Part shown: one piece after another, positions 14,518 to 22,983 of the stretch | Numbering within the stretch: the stretch's first letter is position 1 | Layout: every line of letters starts with the position of its first letter | Origin: QQWI01 sp964522015 | GTDB lineage: Bacteria > Bacillota > Clostridia > Peptostreptococcales > Acidaminobacteraceae | DNA: 25,963 nt | Direction of reading: 5' to 3' | NCBI GenBank assembly: GCA_964522015.1 | Contig: CAZFST010000043.1 | Location: 1 to 25,963, forward strand | Translations under genes and position numbers: made by a program | Notes under the pieces: model-generated | What the model saw: only the letters and a program-made list of their open reading frames with translations | What the model was told of the DNA's origin: nothing | Databases searched by the model: none

Positions 14518-16238
14518 TTTTAGAACCGATCATTAAATTTGAAAACTTTACATTTCAATATCACAGCCAGTCGGAGCCAACACTCCACCAGATCGATCTC
14601 GAGATTTTTCCGGGTCAAAAGGTGCTGATTGTTGGCCCAAGCGGTAGTGGAAAAAGTACCTTAGGCCATTGTCTCAATGGCCTTATTCCTTTTTCATACC
14701 TAGGTAAGATTTCAGGCAGCCTTAAGATCAAGGGACAACAAACCCAAGATGCCACTATTTTTGACCTGGCTAAAACAGTCGGAACAGTGCTTCAAGACTC
14801 CGATGGTCAGTTTGTAGGCCTATCAGTCGGGGAAGATATCGCATTCGCTCTTGAAAATGACTGCGTCAATCATGAAGCCATGCATCAACGGGTTCAAGCC
14901 GTTGCAAAAATGGTGGAAATGGAAGGGCTTTTGGGCCATTCGCCTTTTGAGCTCTCCGGTGGTCAAAAACAGCGTACGGCTCTGGGGGGCGTCCTTGTAG
15001 ACGATGTTGATGTCCTTTTATTTGACGAGCCCTTGGCAAATCTTGATCCCTTAACGGGCAAAACAGCCATCGACATCATCGATGGTATTCATCAGCAAGA
15101 TAAAAAGACAATTGTGATCGTCGAACATCGATTGGAAGATGTCTTATTCCGACATGTGGATCGCATCATTCTAATGAGCGAAGGTCGGATTATTGCTGAC
15201 ATGAATCCCCACGAACTTCTTTGCACGGATTTGCTGATTCAATACGGCATCAGAGAGCCTCTTTACGTGACAGCTCTCAAATATGCCGGTGTGGCTTTGA
15301 CGCCGGACATAAAGCCTGCTTATCTTGAAACTCTTGACTTGGATGCAAATCTTGGCCAAGCCAAGCGTGATATCCTAAAATGGCACCACACCCAAGTTCC
15401 CAAACAACCCCATGCACCAAGGGAACCATTAATCCAGATGGAGAAAGTACGTTTTGCCTACGATAGGCGTCGGCAAGTGATTGAAGACGTGACCTTAAAC
15501 CTTGGTGCTGGCGAAATGGTGGCCATCGTCGGTAAAAATGGGGCTGGTAAATCCACGATTTTAAAGCTTTTAGCAGGATTTGAACGAATCGATTCCGGTA
15601 ATATGATGATGGCCGGTCAAAGTTTGTTGCCCCTCTCCATCAGTGAACGGGCCCAGCGGATTGGGGTTGTGCTCCAAAATCCAAATCATATGATTTCAAA
15701 GACCATGATTTTTGACGAAGTCGCTCTGGGTTTGAGGCTCAGAAAGGTTTCGGAAGCTGAGATAGATGAACGGGTCACTGAGATTTTGGAAATATGCGGC
15801 CTCTTGCCATTTAAGGCCTGGCCAATTTCAGCCCTTAGTTATGGCCAAAGAAAGCGTGTTACAATTGCTAGTATTTTGGTGCTTAAGCCCCAGGTGCTGA
15901 TTCTTGACGAGCCAACAGCTGGCCAAGATTACCATCATTACACTGAAATCATGACTTTTCTTAAGCAGCTAAACCAAATGGGCATTACCATAGTGCTGAT
16001 CACACACGATATGCATCTGATGCTTGAATATACCACCCGAACGCTTGTGATAGATGGGGGTAAAGTCCTTGCAGATGAACGGCCTGCTGTGATATTGACA
16101 ACGGCTGACTATATTGAAAAGGCTCATTTGAAAGAGACATCTCTGTTTGAACTGGCTCGGCTCAGCGGCATAGAAACCCACGGGGAACAAGTGGCATTTG
16201 TGCAGAACTTTATTGATCATGAGGGCCACGTCCTATGA
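14514..16238 (+). CDS. ECF transporter ATPase, fused A and A' domains
   Basis: This 574-residue cytoplasmic protein carries two ABC ATPase domains that power the ECF importer. Domain 1 has Walker A GPSGSGKST (41-49), signature LSGGQ (147-151), Walker B VLLFDEP (167-173) and the switch His in VEHR. Domain 2 has Walker A GKNGAGKST (340-348), a variant signature LSYGQ (441-445), Walker B VLILDEP (461-467) and switch His in ITHD. Most ECF systems encode EcfA and EcfA' as two proteins; here both are on one chain, as is usual for dedicated systems of the UPF0397 group. It overlaps both neighbours by ATGA, so stoichiometry is likely held by translational coupling. Confidence 0.95.
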   Translation: MILEPIIKFENFTFQYHSQSEPTLHQIDLEIFPGQKVLIVGPSGSGKSTLGHCLNGLIPFSYLGKISGSLKIKGQQTQDATIFDLAKTVGTVLQDSDGQFVGLSVGEDIAFALENDCVNHEAMHQRVQAVAKMVEMEGLLGHSPFELSGGQKQRTALGGVLVDDVDVLLFDEPLANLDPLTGKTAIDIIDGIHQQDKKTIVIVEHRLEDVLFRHVDRIILMSEGRIIADMNPHELLCTDLLIQYGIREPLYVTALKYAGVALTPDIKPAYLETLDLDANLGQAKRDILKWHHTQVPKQPHAPREPLIQMEKVRFAYDRRRQVIEDVTLNLGAGEMVAIVGKNGAGKSTILKLLAGFERIDSGNMMMAGQSLLPLSISERAQRIGVVLQNPNHMISKTMIFDEVALGLRLRKVSEAEIDERVTEILEICGLLPFKAWPISALSYGQRKRVTIASILVLKPQVLILDEPTAGQDYHHYTEIMTFLKQLNQMGITIVLITHDMHLMLEYTTRTLVIDGGKVLADERPAVILTTADYIEKAHLKETSLFELARLSGIETHGEQVAFVQNFIDHEGHVL

Positions 16239-17065
16239 AAAATCCTATGTTTTCTTATCAGCTTTTAGATACGCCCATACACAGATTAAGTGGGTTGACA
16301 AAACTGATTGCTTTTTTACTGCTCTCTTTTGCGGTGATGTTTTCCTATGATATTCGAGCGGTAGTCGCTGTCCTGGTACTCTCTCTCTACACCCTGAAGT
16401 TGGCTAAAATAAAGTGGCATCAGATACGATTGATGGTCATCTATGTGGTGATTTTCGTGCTGACCAATGCCGTTATCACCTTTATTTTTTCGCCGGAGCA
16501 AGGGGTGAAGATTTATGGCTCCCGTCATGTAATTGTCCATTTTATTGGGATTTATACCTTGACCCTTGAGCAGCTTTTTTATCAGCTCACAAAACTCGTC
16601 AAATATGCGGCGGTGGTGCCCTTTGGAATCACCTTTCTACTGACCACGGACCCCAGTGAATTTGCATCATCATTGTCACGAATAGGAGTGCCATATAAGG
16701 CCTCTACGGCAGTTTCCCTTACTTTGCGGTATTTTCCAGATGTCATTCGTGATTATCAAACAATCTCTTGGGCCCAGCAGGCCAGAGGTCTGGAAATGTC
16801 CTCAAAAGCAGGGCTGGTCTCCCGTTTCAAAAATGCCTTGATGATCCTTGTACCCCTGATTTTTTCCACCCTAGACAGAGTGGAAGTGATCAGCAATGCC
16901 ATGGACCTAAGGGGTTACGGCAAACACCGCAAGCGCACTTGGTACACCAGTCACAAATTGATGCTTGGGGATTGGATCACGCTTTCGCTGTCCGCTGGGG
17001 TACTTCTGGCAACCCTGGGGTTGACCTTCTTTGTGAACCACTCCAGATTCTTCAACCCGTTTTAG
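16235..17065 (+). CDS. ECF transporter transmembrane (T) component
   Basis: This 276-residue membrane protein is the EcfT subunit that links the ATPase pair to the S component. It has five to six hydrophobic segments (first at about 22-58, last at about 245-265). A long cytoplasmic helical region carries the two ATPase-contacting motifs, AQQARGLE (Ala-Arg-Gly at 183-185) and AMDLRGYG (Leu-Arg-Gly at 225-227). The start overlaps the ATPase stop as ATGA. It is the last gene of the operon; a strong terminator follows at 17186. A dedicated rather than shared T unit is suggested because all three parts sit together. Confidence 0.92.
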   Translation: MKNPMFSYQLLDTPIHRLSGLTKLIAFLLLSFAVMFSYDIRAVVAVLVLSLYTLKLAKIKWHQIRLMVIYVVIFVLTNAVITFIFSPEQGVKIYGSRHVIVHFIGIYTLTLEQLFYQLTKLVKYAAVVPFGITFLLTTDPSEFASSLSRIGVPYKASTAVSLTLRYFPDVIRDYQTISWAQQARGLEMSSKAGLVSRFKNALMILVPLIFSTLDRVEVISNAMDLRGYGKHRKRTWYTSHKLMLGDWITLSLSAGVLLATLGLTFFVNHSRFFNPF

Positions 17066-17185
17066 GTGTTGCCGCACTAGGTAGCACTTGGGGACGTAAC
17101 AGCTTTGCTCCCTTTTAACAACACTGCTTGGGTGTTGCGGCACAACACTGCATGGGTAGCACATATCTCCAAAATATTTTTTACC
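17066..17185 (+). repeat. Intergenic stretch with alternating GTGTTG / CAACAC arms
   Basis: The gap of 326 bases between the ECF operon and the SPFH gene (17066-17391) holds no gene. Its first part has GTGTTG at 17066 and 17132 and CAACAC at 17119 and 17143. The 17132 arm can therefore pair with the one before it or the one after it. A short direct repeat (ACAACACTGC-TGGGT at about 17118 and 17142) overlaps these arms, and GGTAGCAC occurs twice. The rest of the gap is a terminator, a promoter and a leader of about 150 bases with a small AGTAGA/TCTACT hairpin (17297-17313). Confidence 0.6.
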
Positions 17186-17211
17186 AAAAAGGGCGAATAC
17201 GCCCTTTTTTT
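17186..17211 (+). terminator. Intrinsic terminator of the ECF operon
   Basis: AAAAAGGGCG (17186-17195) pairs perfectly with CGCCCTTTTT (17200-17209) around an AATA loop, followed by more T. Confidence 0.92.
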
Positions 17212-17212
17212 A

Positions 17213-17240
17213 TTGCCTTTTTTTGTATGTGTGGTATGAT
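17213..17240 (+). promoter_or_regulatory. Promoter of the SPFH gene
   Basis: TTGCCT (17213-17218), a 16-base spacer ending in TGG, and TATGAT (17235-17240) give an extended -10 promoter. It starts immediately after the upstream terminator's T-tract and leaves an untranslated leader of about 145 bases. Confidence 0.6.
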
Positions 17241-17391
17241 GGAACTGTATAAGAGTGTAATAAATGGATTCGGTGTCAAAAGTATTTAGTTGAGCAAGTA
17301 GACACAATCTACTGGGATTACGACATATTGCGCAGCTAATGTAAACCGGGTTAAAGTCATCATTACGGGAACTGAAAAAGGAGACCAGTAT

Positions 17392-19563
17392 ATGGAAATT
17401 ATGTTTCTAGTGACAGGTATTATTGTTTTAGTTATGATCATCGGCCTTTTGTTTATCGCCTTTGCCATTGGTTTTACCAGCATTGGCACCGCCGAGGTTG
17501 GTATTGTCGAGAAATGGTGGAGTGGCAAGGGCTCTGTAGATGCTGATGGCCTAATTGCCCTTGATAATCAGGCGGGCTTTCAACCAAATGTCCTCCGTGC
17601 CGGTGTTCACTTCAAAACCCCTCTTAAGTACAAAGTGACAAAAGTCCGTTTGGTCACCATTCCTCAAGGACAGTTGGCTTACATATTCGCAAGGTCCGGA
17701 GAATCACTTGAAAATGGACAGACTCTTGGAAAATTAGTACCCGAGGGAAAATCCTTTCAAGATGTCCAGGGTTTTTTGAACAATGGTGGACAGAAAGGCC
17801 CTCAAAGACAAATCCTCCGTGAAGGTACTTATGCTTTTAACCTTGCGCAGTTTATTGTCATTACAAAAGACAAAGTCCATTCATTATTCACTTCTAAAGA
17901 AGAAATTCAACAAATTGAATCCATGAGAAGTGAATTAACAAGAGTGAACGGCTTTCAACCGGTTGTGGTTGGATCATCACATGAAGCCTATGATTCAATG
18001 GACAGCGAAACCACCACTAAACCCCTTGGCAGAGATACAATCGGTATCGTGACCGTTAACGAAGGGCCAACACCAGATGGGGGCGCTATCATTGCGCCCA
18101 TAGTTGGCGATGGGGTCTCCAGTGAGCACTACCATAATAATTATCAAGATCCTGAAAAATTTCTTTTAGCAGGGGGACGTAAGGGCAAACAATTGCAAGT
18201 TCTGACTGATGGCGTGTACTTTATCAACAGACTCTTTGCAAGTGTTGCAATAGAAGATAAAACTGTGATAGCAATCGGTATGGCAGGGGTTGTTGTCAGT
18301 TACTTTGGTGAGCAAGGTGCAGATATTTCTGGTACGAATTATTCCCATGGTGAATTGGTAGCACAGGGTTCAAAAGGTATTTGGGAAAAAGCCCTACTGC
18401 CAGGTAAATACGCATTTAATACTTATGCAGGTAGTGTTCTTCAAGTACCAACCACAAACGTGATCCTAAAATGGATCAGTGGTCAAACAGGGGCCCACAA
18501 ATACGACGATAATTTAAAGGAAATCAGTTTAATCACAAAAGATGCCTTTGAACCAAACTTGCCTTTAACAGTTGTTTTTAACATCGACTATCGCAAGGCG
18601 TCTTCTGTTATTCAGAGATTTGGTAATATTAAAACGTTGATAGAACAATCTCTAGATCCAATGATTTCTGGTTATTTCAAAAATATTGGTCAAACCAAAA
18701 CACTCATAGAACTTGTACAAGCCAGAAGTGATATTCAAAATCAAGCATCTGCAGAAATGAAAGCAAAATTTGATAGCTACGACTTGGAGCTGAAAGAAGT
18801 CCTGATTGGTACACCATCGGCTTCTGCTAACGATCAAAGAATCGAAAAAATTCTGGCGCAGCTCAGAGACCGAGAAGTGGCTAAAGAAGAAATCAAAACC
18901 AACGAAGCGAAAATGCTCTCGGCAGAAAAACAAAGAGAATTAAATGAAGCACAGTCAAAAGCAGGAGCACAGGCCGCTTTAACACAGTCTTCAATCAACA
19001 TTGAAGTGGCAGACAACCAAGGTAAAGCTGCACTGCGACTAGCGGAACAAGATGCCCTTAAAATTCAAAAAATATCAGAAGCAGAAAAAGTAAAAAGACA
19101 AAATGAAGCAGACGCCGAAAAATATACAAAAGTTGCCCAGGCAGAAGCCGCTGCAAAAACAACAGAGATGAATGCTGTTGCCAATGCCAAGCAAGTTGAA
19201 TTAGCAGCCAATGCAGATGCACACAAACTAAGAGTTGTGGGTATGGCGACAGCAGAAAACGTCAAAGCCATCGCTGCTGCAGAAGCAGAAAAAGAAACAA
19301 AAGTAGGCCAGGCAAAAGGTTTAGCAGCCAAGGCCCTTGTTGATGCTTACGGCGGCGCAGAAATCCAAGCCATGAAATCGGTTATGGAGTCATTTGCAGA
19401 AGCACTTAAAACAGGCGGTGCTGCAATCGTGCCACAAACGGTTATCGGTGGCAGTGCAGATGGTAAAATCCCCAATGCCATTGAAGGCATCATGTCTTTG
19501 GTACTAGCCAATATGGCAAAGCCAGAACTGATAGCAAAGATGGTGGACAAATCAGAAGTTTAA
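17392..19563 (+). CDS. Large membrane-anchored SPFH protein with internal repeats and long coiled coil
   Basis: This 723-residue protein belongs to the SPFH (stomatin/flotillin) group, scaffolds that assemble at membranes. Residues 4-27 form an N-terminal membrane anchor. Residues about 35-345 are beta-rich and contain a repeated module: FLNNGGQKG-QRQILREGTYAFN (128-150), FLLAGGRKG-QLQVLTDGVYFIN (257-279) and a looser ELVAQGSKG-LLPGKYAFN (321-343). Each follows a strand ending in Gly or Gly-Glu, and a fourth degenerate copy may end at LRAGVHFKTP (68-77). Residues about 350-480 resemble an SPFH core (VVFNIDYR, then FKNIGQ and LKEVLIG). Residues about 485-650 are a long Ala/Glu/Lys coiled coil, and a hydrophobic C-terminal part follows. 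The ATG follows AAAGGAGACC. It is a single-gene unit with its own promoter and terminator. Role unknown; membrane stress or organisation is only a family-based guess. Confidence 0.88.
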   Translation: MEIMFLVTGIIVLVMIIGLLFIAFAIGFTSIGTAEVGIVEKWWSGKGSVDADGLIALDNQAGFQPNVLRAGVHFKTPLKYKVTKVRLVTIPQGQLAYIFARSGESLENGQTLGKLVPEGKSFQDVQGFLNNGGQKGPQRQILREGTYAFNLAQFIVITKDKVHSLFTSKEEIQQIESMRSELTRVNGFQPVVVGSSHEAYDSMDSETTTKPLGRDTIGIVTVNEGPTPDGGAIIAPIVGDGVSSEHYHNNYQDPEKFLLAGGRKGKQLQVLTDGVYFINRLFASVAIEDKTVIAIGMAGVVVSYFGEQGADISGTNYSHGELVAQGSKGIWEKALLPGKYAFNTYAGSVLQVPTTNVILKWISGQTGAHKYDDNLKEISLITKDAFEPNLPLTVVFNIDYRKASSVIQRFGNIKTLIEQSLDPMISGYFKNIGQTKTLIELVQARSDIQNQASAEMKAKFDSYDLELKEVLIGTPSASANDQRIEKILAQLRDREVAKEEIKTNEAKMLSAEKQRELNEAQSKAGAQAALTQSSINIEVADNQGKAALRLAEQDALKIQKISEAEKVKRQNEADAEKYTKVAQAEAAAKTTEMNAVANAKQVELAANADAHKLRVVGMATAENVKAIAAAEAEKETKVGQAKGLAAKALVDAYGGAEIQAMKSVMESFAEALKTGGAAIVPQTVIGGSADGKIPNAIEGIMSLVLANMAKPELIAKMVDKSEV

Positions 19564-19645
19564 TAGACATTCAAACCCACAATCGCTGAGTCATACAATG
19601 GAAGAATCAAACATACTAATAAGTGTTTGAATAAGTGATTATCAG

Positions 19646-19678
19646 AAAAACCACATGGGTGTAGCCATGTGGTTTTTT
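19646..19678 (+). terminator. Intrinsic terminator after the SPFH gene
   Basis: AAAAACCACATGG (19646-19658) pairs perfectly with CCATGTGGTTTTT (19665-19677) around a six-base loop, and the T-tract runs to 19678. Confidence 0.92.
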
Positions 19679-19679
19679 A

Positions 19680-19721
19680 GTGTTCAATTGGCAAATCAAT
19701 TTTGGGTTGCCAATTGAACAC
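19680..19721. repeat. Perfect 15-base inverted repeat next to the cad promoter
   Basis: GTGTTCAATTGGCAA (19680-19694) and TTGCCAATTGAACAC (19707-19721) are perfect complements around a 12-base loop. No T-tract follows, and the right arm ends two bases before the -35 element of the next promoter. Confidence 0.9.
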
Positions 19722-19723
19722 CA

Positions 19724-19752
19724 TTGACAAATGATCATTATGGCGGTATCAT
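19724..19752 (+). promoter_or_regulatory. Strong promoter of the cad-type operon
   Basis: TTGACA (19724-19729), a 17-base spacer and TATCAT (19747-19752) are close to the sigma-A consensus. Confidence 0.88.
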
Positions 19753-19762
19753 TAAGTATGCT

Positions 19763-19784
19763 CATATGAGCAATCGTTCATATG
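19763..19784 (+). promoter_or_regulatory. ArsR/SmtB-type operator
   Basis: CATATGAGCAA-TCGTTCATATG is an imperfect palindrome (9 of 11 pairs) of the 12-2-12 type bound by SmtB, CadC and relatives. It lies 11 bases after the -10, over the transcript start, where a bound repressor would block the promoter. Confidence 0.85.
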
Positions 19785-19833
19785 TTTATTTATCCGTTTG
19801 CAACTCACATTAAACCAAGAAAGAGGTTTCTAT

Positions 19834-20214
19834 ATGTCAAAAGATTTCGAGCTTGACCGTTGTAATTGCACGGTCCTCCACGACGAAGTGGTGGCACAGG
19901 TGCGGGACAAAATGCCTGAAGAGCAGTATCTATCCGACTTAGCAGAGTTCTTCAAAATATTTGGAGACCCAACCCGCATCAAAATTTTGTCGGCGCTTTT
20001 TGAGGCAGAAATGTGTGTATGTGACATCGCTCATTTACTTAACATGACCCAATCCGCGATTTCTCATCAACTGCGAGTACTAAAACAGACTCGATTGGTT
20101 AAAAATCGAAAAGACGGTAAAGTGGTTTTCTATTCACTGGACGACGAACACATTAAACAAATTATCGACCAAGGTCTTGTGCACATACTGGAAGCTAAAA
20201 AGGGAGTGAAATAA
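19834..20214 (+). CDS. cadC: SmtB/CadC-type metal-responsive repressor of the ArsR family
   Basis: This 126-residue winged-helix repressor should leave its operator when zinc, cadmium or lead binds. The ATG at 19834 follows AAAGAGG; an in-frame TTG at 19798 has no such site. Both metal sites of the family can be read. The alpha3N site has Cys10 and Cys12 in RCNC plus Cys61 and Cys63 in MCVCDIA. The alpha5 site has Asp104, His106, His117 and Glu120, the same numbers and spacing as in SmtB. The DNA-recognition helix is TQSAISHQLRVLK. It ends one base before the ATPase start, and a strong promoter with a palindromic operator precedes it. The symbol follows CadC because of the partner gene. Confidence 0.93.
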   Translation: MSKDFELDRCNCTVLHDEVVAQVRDKMPEEQYLSDLAEFFKIFGDPTRIKILSALFEAEMCVCDIAHLLNMTQSAISHQLRVLKQTRLVKNRKDGKVVFYSLDDEHIKQIIDQGLVHILEAKKGVK

Positions 20215-20215
20215 T

Positions 20216-22492
20216 ATGGATACCACCATCAAGAAAAAAGACGTGATACCAAATGCCACTATCAAAAAAACTGTGCCAACACCTGATGCCATTGTAAAGA
20301 AAGAATTGATCCTTGAGGGCCTCAACTGTGCTCACTGTACCATTAAGATTGAAGATCGGGTTGGCAAACTTGAAAATGTCGTTAATGCAGCCCTTAATTT
20401 TTCCACAAAAGTACTCACCGTTGAGATTCACCACCTAGGGGATGCTAATCAAATTCTCACTCAAGCTACTCAAATCATTAAAAAGCTTGAGCCCGATGTG
20501 GTGGTTAAAAAGGTTGAGCCAAGGGTTCTGAAATTGGCAAATGCAGTGACCGCCACGGCCACAAACTCTGAGATACTTGAAAACCAAGATCGTTTAAATA
20601 AGAAGCGATTTCAGATCGCTCGTTTCACAATAGGCACAAGCCTGTTTATCATTGGACTACTTTTTCAATTTACACCCATGGTGGAGTTAGGGGTTTTCCT
20701 AACAAGTTACTTGTTAGTGGGTGGGGATGTCATTATTAAGGCCCTCAAAAACCTGCTGCAGGGGCAATTATTTGACGAGAATTTCTTAATGGGCATCGCA
20801 ACCGTGGGGGCATTTGCCATTGGTGAGTACCCTGAAGGGGTTGCCGTTATGGTGTTTTACCAAATCGGTGAGTTTTTCCAAGACGCCGCCGTGGACCATT
20901 CCCGAAAATCCATCACAGCCCTAATGGACATCCGCCCAGACTACGCCAATCTCAAAGTGGGGGAAGATTACCAGCAAGTGATTCCAGAATCCGTGTTAGT
21001 CGGAGATGTGATTTTGATTAAAGCTGGCGAAAAAGTACCCCTAGATGGTAGGGTTTTATCTGGTTACGGAACTCTGGATACATCTGCTATTACAGGTGAG
21101 GCCTTGCCTAGGGATGTAGAGGCTGGGGATGAGGTTTTATCCGGGACAATCAATCAAAACGGCCTATTGACCGTTGAAGTGACTAAGACTTTTGGAGAAT
21201 CCACAGTTTCAAAAATTCTGGATCTTGTACAAAATGCAAGCAATCGCAAATCCCCTACCGAAAATTTTATCACAAAATTTGCACGGTATTATACGCCAGT
21301 TGTGGTCTTGATTGCCCTAGCCATGGCTGTTGTACCACCACTTTTGATCACTGGGGCAACTTTTAGTCAGTGGATTTACCGAGCCCTTGTCTTTTTAGTG
21401 GTGTCTTGTCCCTGTGCCTTAGTGATATCAATTCCTCTAGGATTCTTTGGGGGTATCGGAGGCGCTTCAAAAGCGGGTATCTTAATGAAAGGCAGCAACT
21501 ACCTGGAAGCACTGAACCAGGTGGACACTGTTGTCTTTGACAAAACTGGAACCCTGACAAAAGGCGTTTTTACCGTTACAAAAGTAGAGGTAGTCAAAGG
21601 TGGTATCACAAAGGATGCGTTACTTGAAATTGCAGCCTATACAGAAGTTTTTTCAAATCATCCAATAGCAAAATCCATTGTGAAAGCCTATGGTAAGGCC
21701 ATTGATCAAAAGGCGATTGTTGCCTTCAAAGAAATATCAGGTCATGGGATCCAGGCAACTGTCGGCGGAAAAGCTGTACTCGCAGGGAATCTAAAATTGA
21801 TGCAAAGTGAAGGCATTGCAATCTCTTTAAATCATGGGATTGATGGCAATGAAGACAATCAAGTTAACGATTTGGCCAATGAGACAGGCACCTTAGTTCA
21901 TTTAGCTGTAGACCGTCAATATGCTGGTTATATTGTAATAGAAGATGTTTTAAAAGACGATGCCCATCAAGCCATTCAAGCTCTGAGAAAACAAGGGGTT
22001 AAGCAAATCATAATGCTCACTGGGGATAGAAAATCAGTGGGAGATAAAATTGGTCAAGCCCTTGGATTAGATGCTGTTTATTCAGAACTGCTACCAGATC
22101 AAAAGGTAGAGAAGCTTGAAATGATCGAGGCCATGGTTCAAAACAAAGGGAAAGTGGTGTTTGTTGGGGATGGCATCAACGATGCCCCAGTGTTAACCCG
22201 AGCTGATATTGGCATAGCCATGGGTGGTCTCGGTTCAGATGCTGCTATTGAAGCCGCTGATGTTGTGCTGATGACAGACGAACCTTCAAAAGTAGCCACC
22301 GCCATTCAAATCGCAAAGAGAACCAAGCAAATTGTCTGGCAGAATATCTTGTTTGCATTTGGTGTCAAAGCCATCGTATTAATACTTGGTGCCGGTGGCC
22401 TTGCAACCATGTGGGAAGCGGTATTTGCAGATGTGGGTGTGGCAATCTTGGCAGTACTGAATGCCATGAGAGTACTACACACCAAGCAATAG
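20216..22492 (+). CDS. cadA: Zn/Cd/Pb-exporting P1B-type ATPase
   Basis: This 758-residue membrane pump uses ATP to expel divalent zinc, cadmium or lead. A Lys-rich start is followed by one heavy-metal-associated domain with GLNCAHC (Cys38, Cys41). The core has the actuator TGEA (293-296), the intramembrane SCPCALV (Cys398 and Cys400), the phosphorylation site DKTGT (442-446), the nucleotide-site SNHPIAK and the hinge GDGINDAP. The last membrane part has a Lys in VKAIVL and an Asp-x-Gly in FADVGVA, the P1B-2 pattern for Zn/Cd/Pb rather than copper. It starts one base after the repressor gene, with AAGGGAG as ribosome site. A terminator follows at 22564. The metal can be narrowed only to this group. 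Confidence 0.95.
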   Translation: MDTTIKKKDVIPNATIKKTVPTPDAIVKKELILEGLNCAHCTIKIEDRVGKLENVVNAALNFSTKVLTVEIHHLGDANQILTQATQIIKKLEPDVVVKKVEPRVLKLANAVTATATNSEILENQDRLNKKRFQIARFTIGTSLFIIGLLFQFTPMVELGVFLTSYLLVGGDVIIKALKNLLQGQLFDENFLMGIATVGAFAIGEYPEGVAVMVFYQIGEFFQDAAVDHSRKSITALMDIRPDYANLKVGEDYQQVIPESVLVGDVILIKAGEKVPLDGRVLSGYGTLDTSAITGEALPRDVEAGDEVLSGTINQNGLLTVEVTKTFGESTVSKILDLVQNASNRKSPTENFITKFARYYTPVVVLIALAMAVVPPLLITGATFSQWIYRALVFLVVSCPCALVISIPLGFFGGIGGASKAGILMKGSNYLEALNQVDTVVFDKTGTLTKGVFTVTKVEVVKGGITKDALLEIAAYTEVFSNHPIAKSIVKAYGKAIDQKAIVAFKEISGHGIQATVGGKAVLAGNLKLMQSEGIAISLNHGIDGNEDNQVNDLANETGTLVHLAVDRQYAGYIVIEDVLKDDAHQAIQALRKQGVKQIIMLTGDRKSVGDKIGQALGLDAVYSELLPDQKVEKLEMIEAMVQNKGKVVFVGDGINDAPVLTRADIGIAMGGLGSDAAIEAADVVLMTDEPSKVATAIQIAKRTKQIVWQNILFAFGVKAIVLILGAGGLATMWEAVFADVGVAILAVLNAMRVLHTKQ

Positions 22493-22563
22493 CTCATTAC
22501 AACTTTCATGAATAGCCATACGCTTTTATCGGAGTATCCAACTGTGTATCTTTTATAGAGAAC

Positions 22564-22608
22564 AAAAAACAAGTGATAGATTTCTTGAGATCTACCACTT
22601 GTTTTTTT
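22564..22608. terminator. Bidirectional terminator between cadA and the membrane operon
   Basis: CAAGTG-A-TAGAT (22570-22581) pairs with ATCTA-C-CACTTG (22590-22601), with one internal A-C mismatch. T runs follow on both strands (AAAAAA before it, TTTTTTT after it), fitting the convergent genes. Confidence 0.88.
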
Positions 22609-22629
22609 ATGTTTACCTCTTATAAGCAC

Positions 22630-22983
22630 TTACACAATATATAAGCCAATCAAAACTAAGGTCCCTCCTACAATTGCGGAAGAAATAAAAAACCGGTAAC
22701 TATCCGCCTTAGTTTTATTCTCAACGCTTTTGGGTATCGGATTTGTAATTTGGGTCATCCGTACATTGTAATCATTGTTGATCAATACAGAGCTAAATTG
22801 TGAGCTGCATCCTAACCCCATAATCACGATACCACAAATCATTAAAAGATAGTTCAACTTGAAACCATATAAGAGATGAATCCCATAGCAGATTATAGAC
22901 AGTACTAGAACATAAACAAATTTTTTTAAAAGATATAAACCAAAACCTTTAAACCATTGCCCTGTTTGCGCGAATAGATTCAT
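22630..22983 (-). CDS. Small membrane protein of unknown function
   Basis: I do not recognise this 117-residue protein. It has three predicted membrane segments: about 20-40 (KKFVYVLVLSIICYGIH), about 43-62 and about 95-116. A polar loop (NNDYNVRMTQITNPIPKS, then a Lys-rich part) lies between the second and third. CGGAGGT precedes the ATG. The start overlaps the stop of the upstream gene as ATGA, so it is the second gene of a coupled two-gene operon and probably works with that gene's product. No motif suggests a function. Confidence 0.65.
   Translation of the reverse strand: MNLFAQTGQWFKGFGLYLLKKFVYVLVLSIICYGIHLLYGFKLNYLLMICGIVIMGLGCSSQFSSVLINNDYNVRMTQITNPIPKSVENKTKADSYRFFISSAIVGGTLVLIGLYIV

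Noticed and set aside
16768..17118. Plus-strand frame overlapping the end of the T component
   Set aside because: The overlapping EcfT frame has the ARG and LRG motifs. This one has no ribosome site and low-complexity content.
17120..17160. T-box-like GGGTAGCAC and GGGTGTTGCGG
   Set aside because: The invariant T-box core is absent, and the element sits after the operon rather than before an aminoacyl-tRNA or amino-acid gene.
19798..19833. TTG start for the SmtB/CadC-type repressor
   Set aside because: There is no ribosome site, while the ATG at 19834 has one and gives residue numbers matching SmtB.
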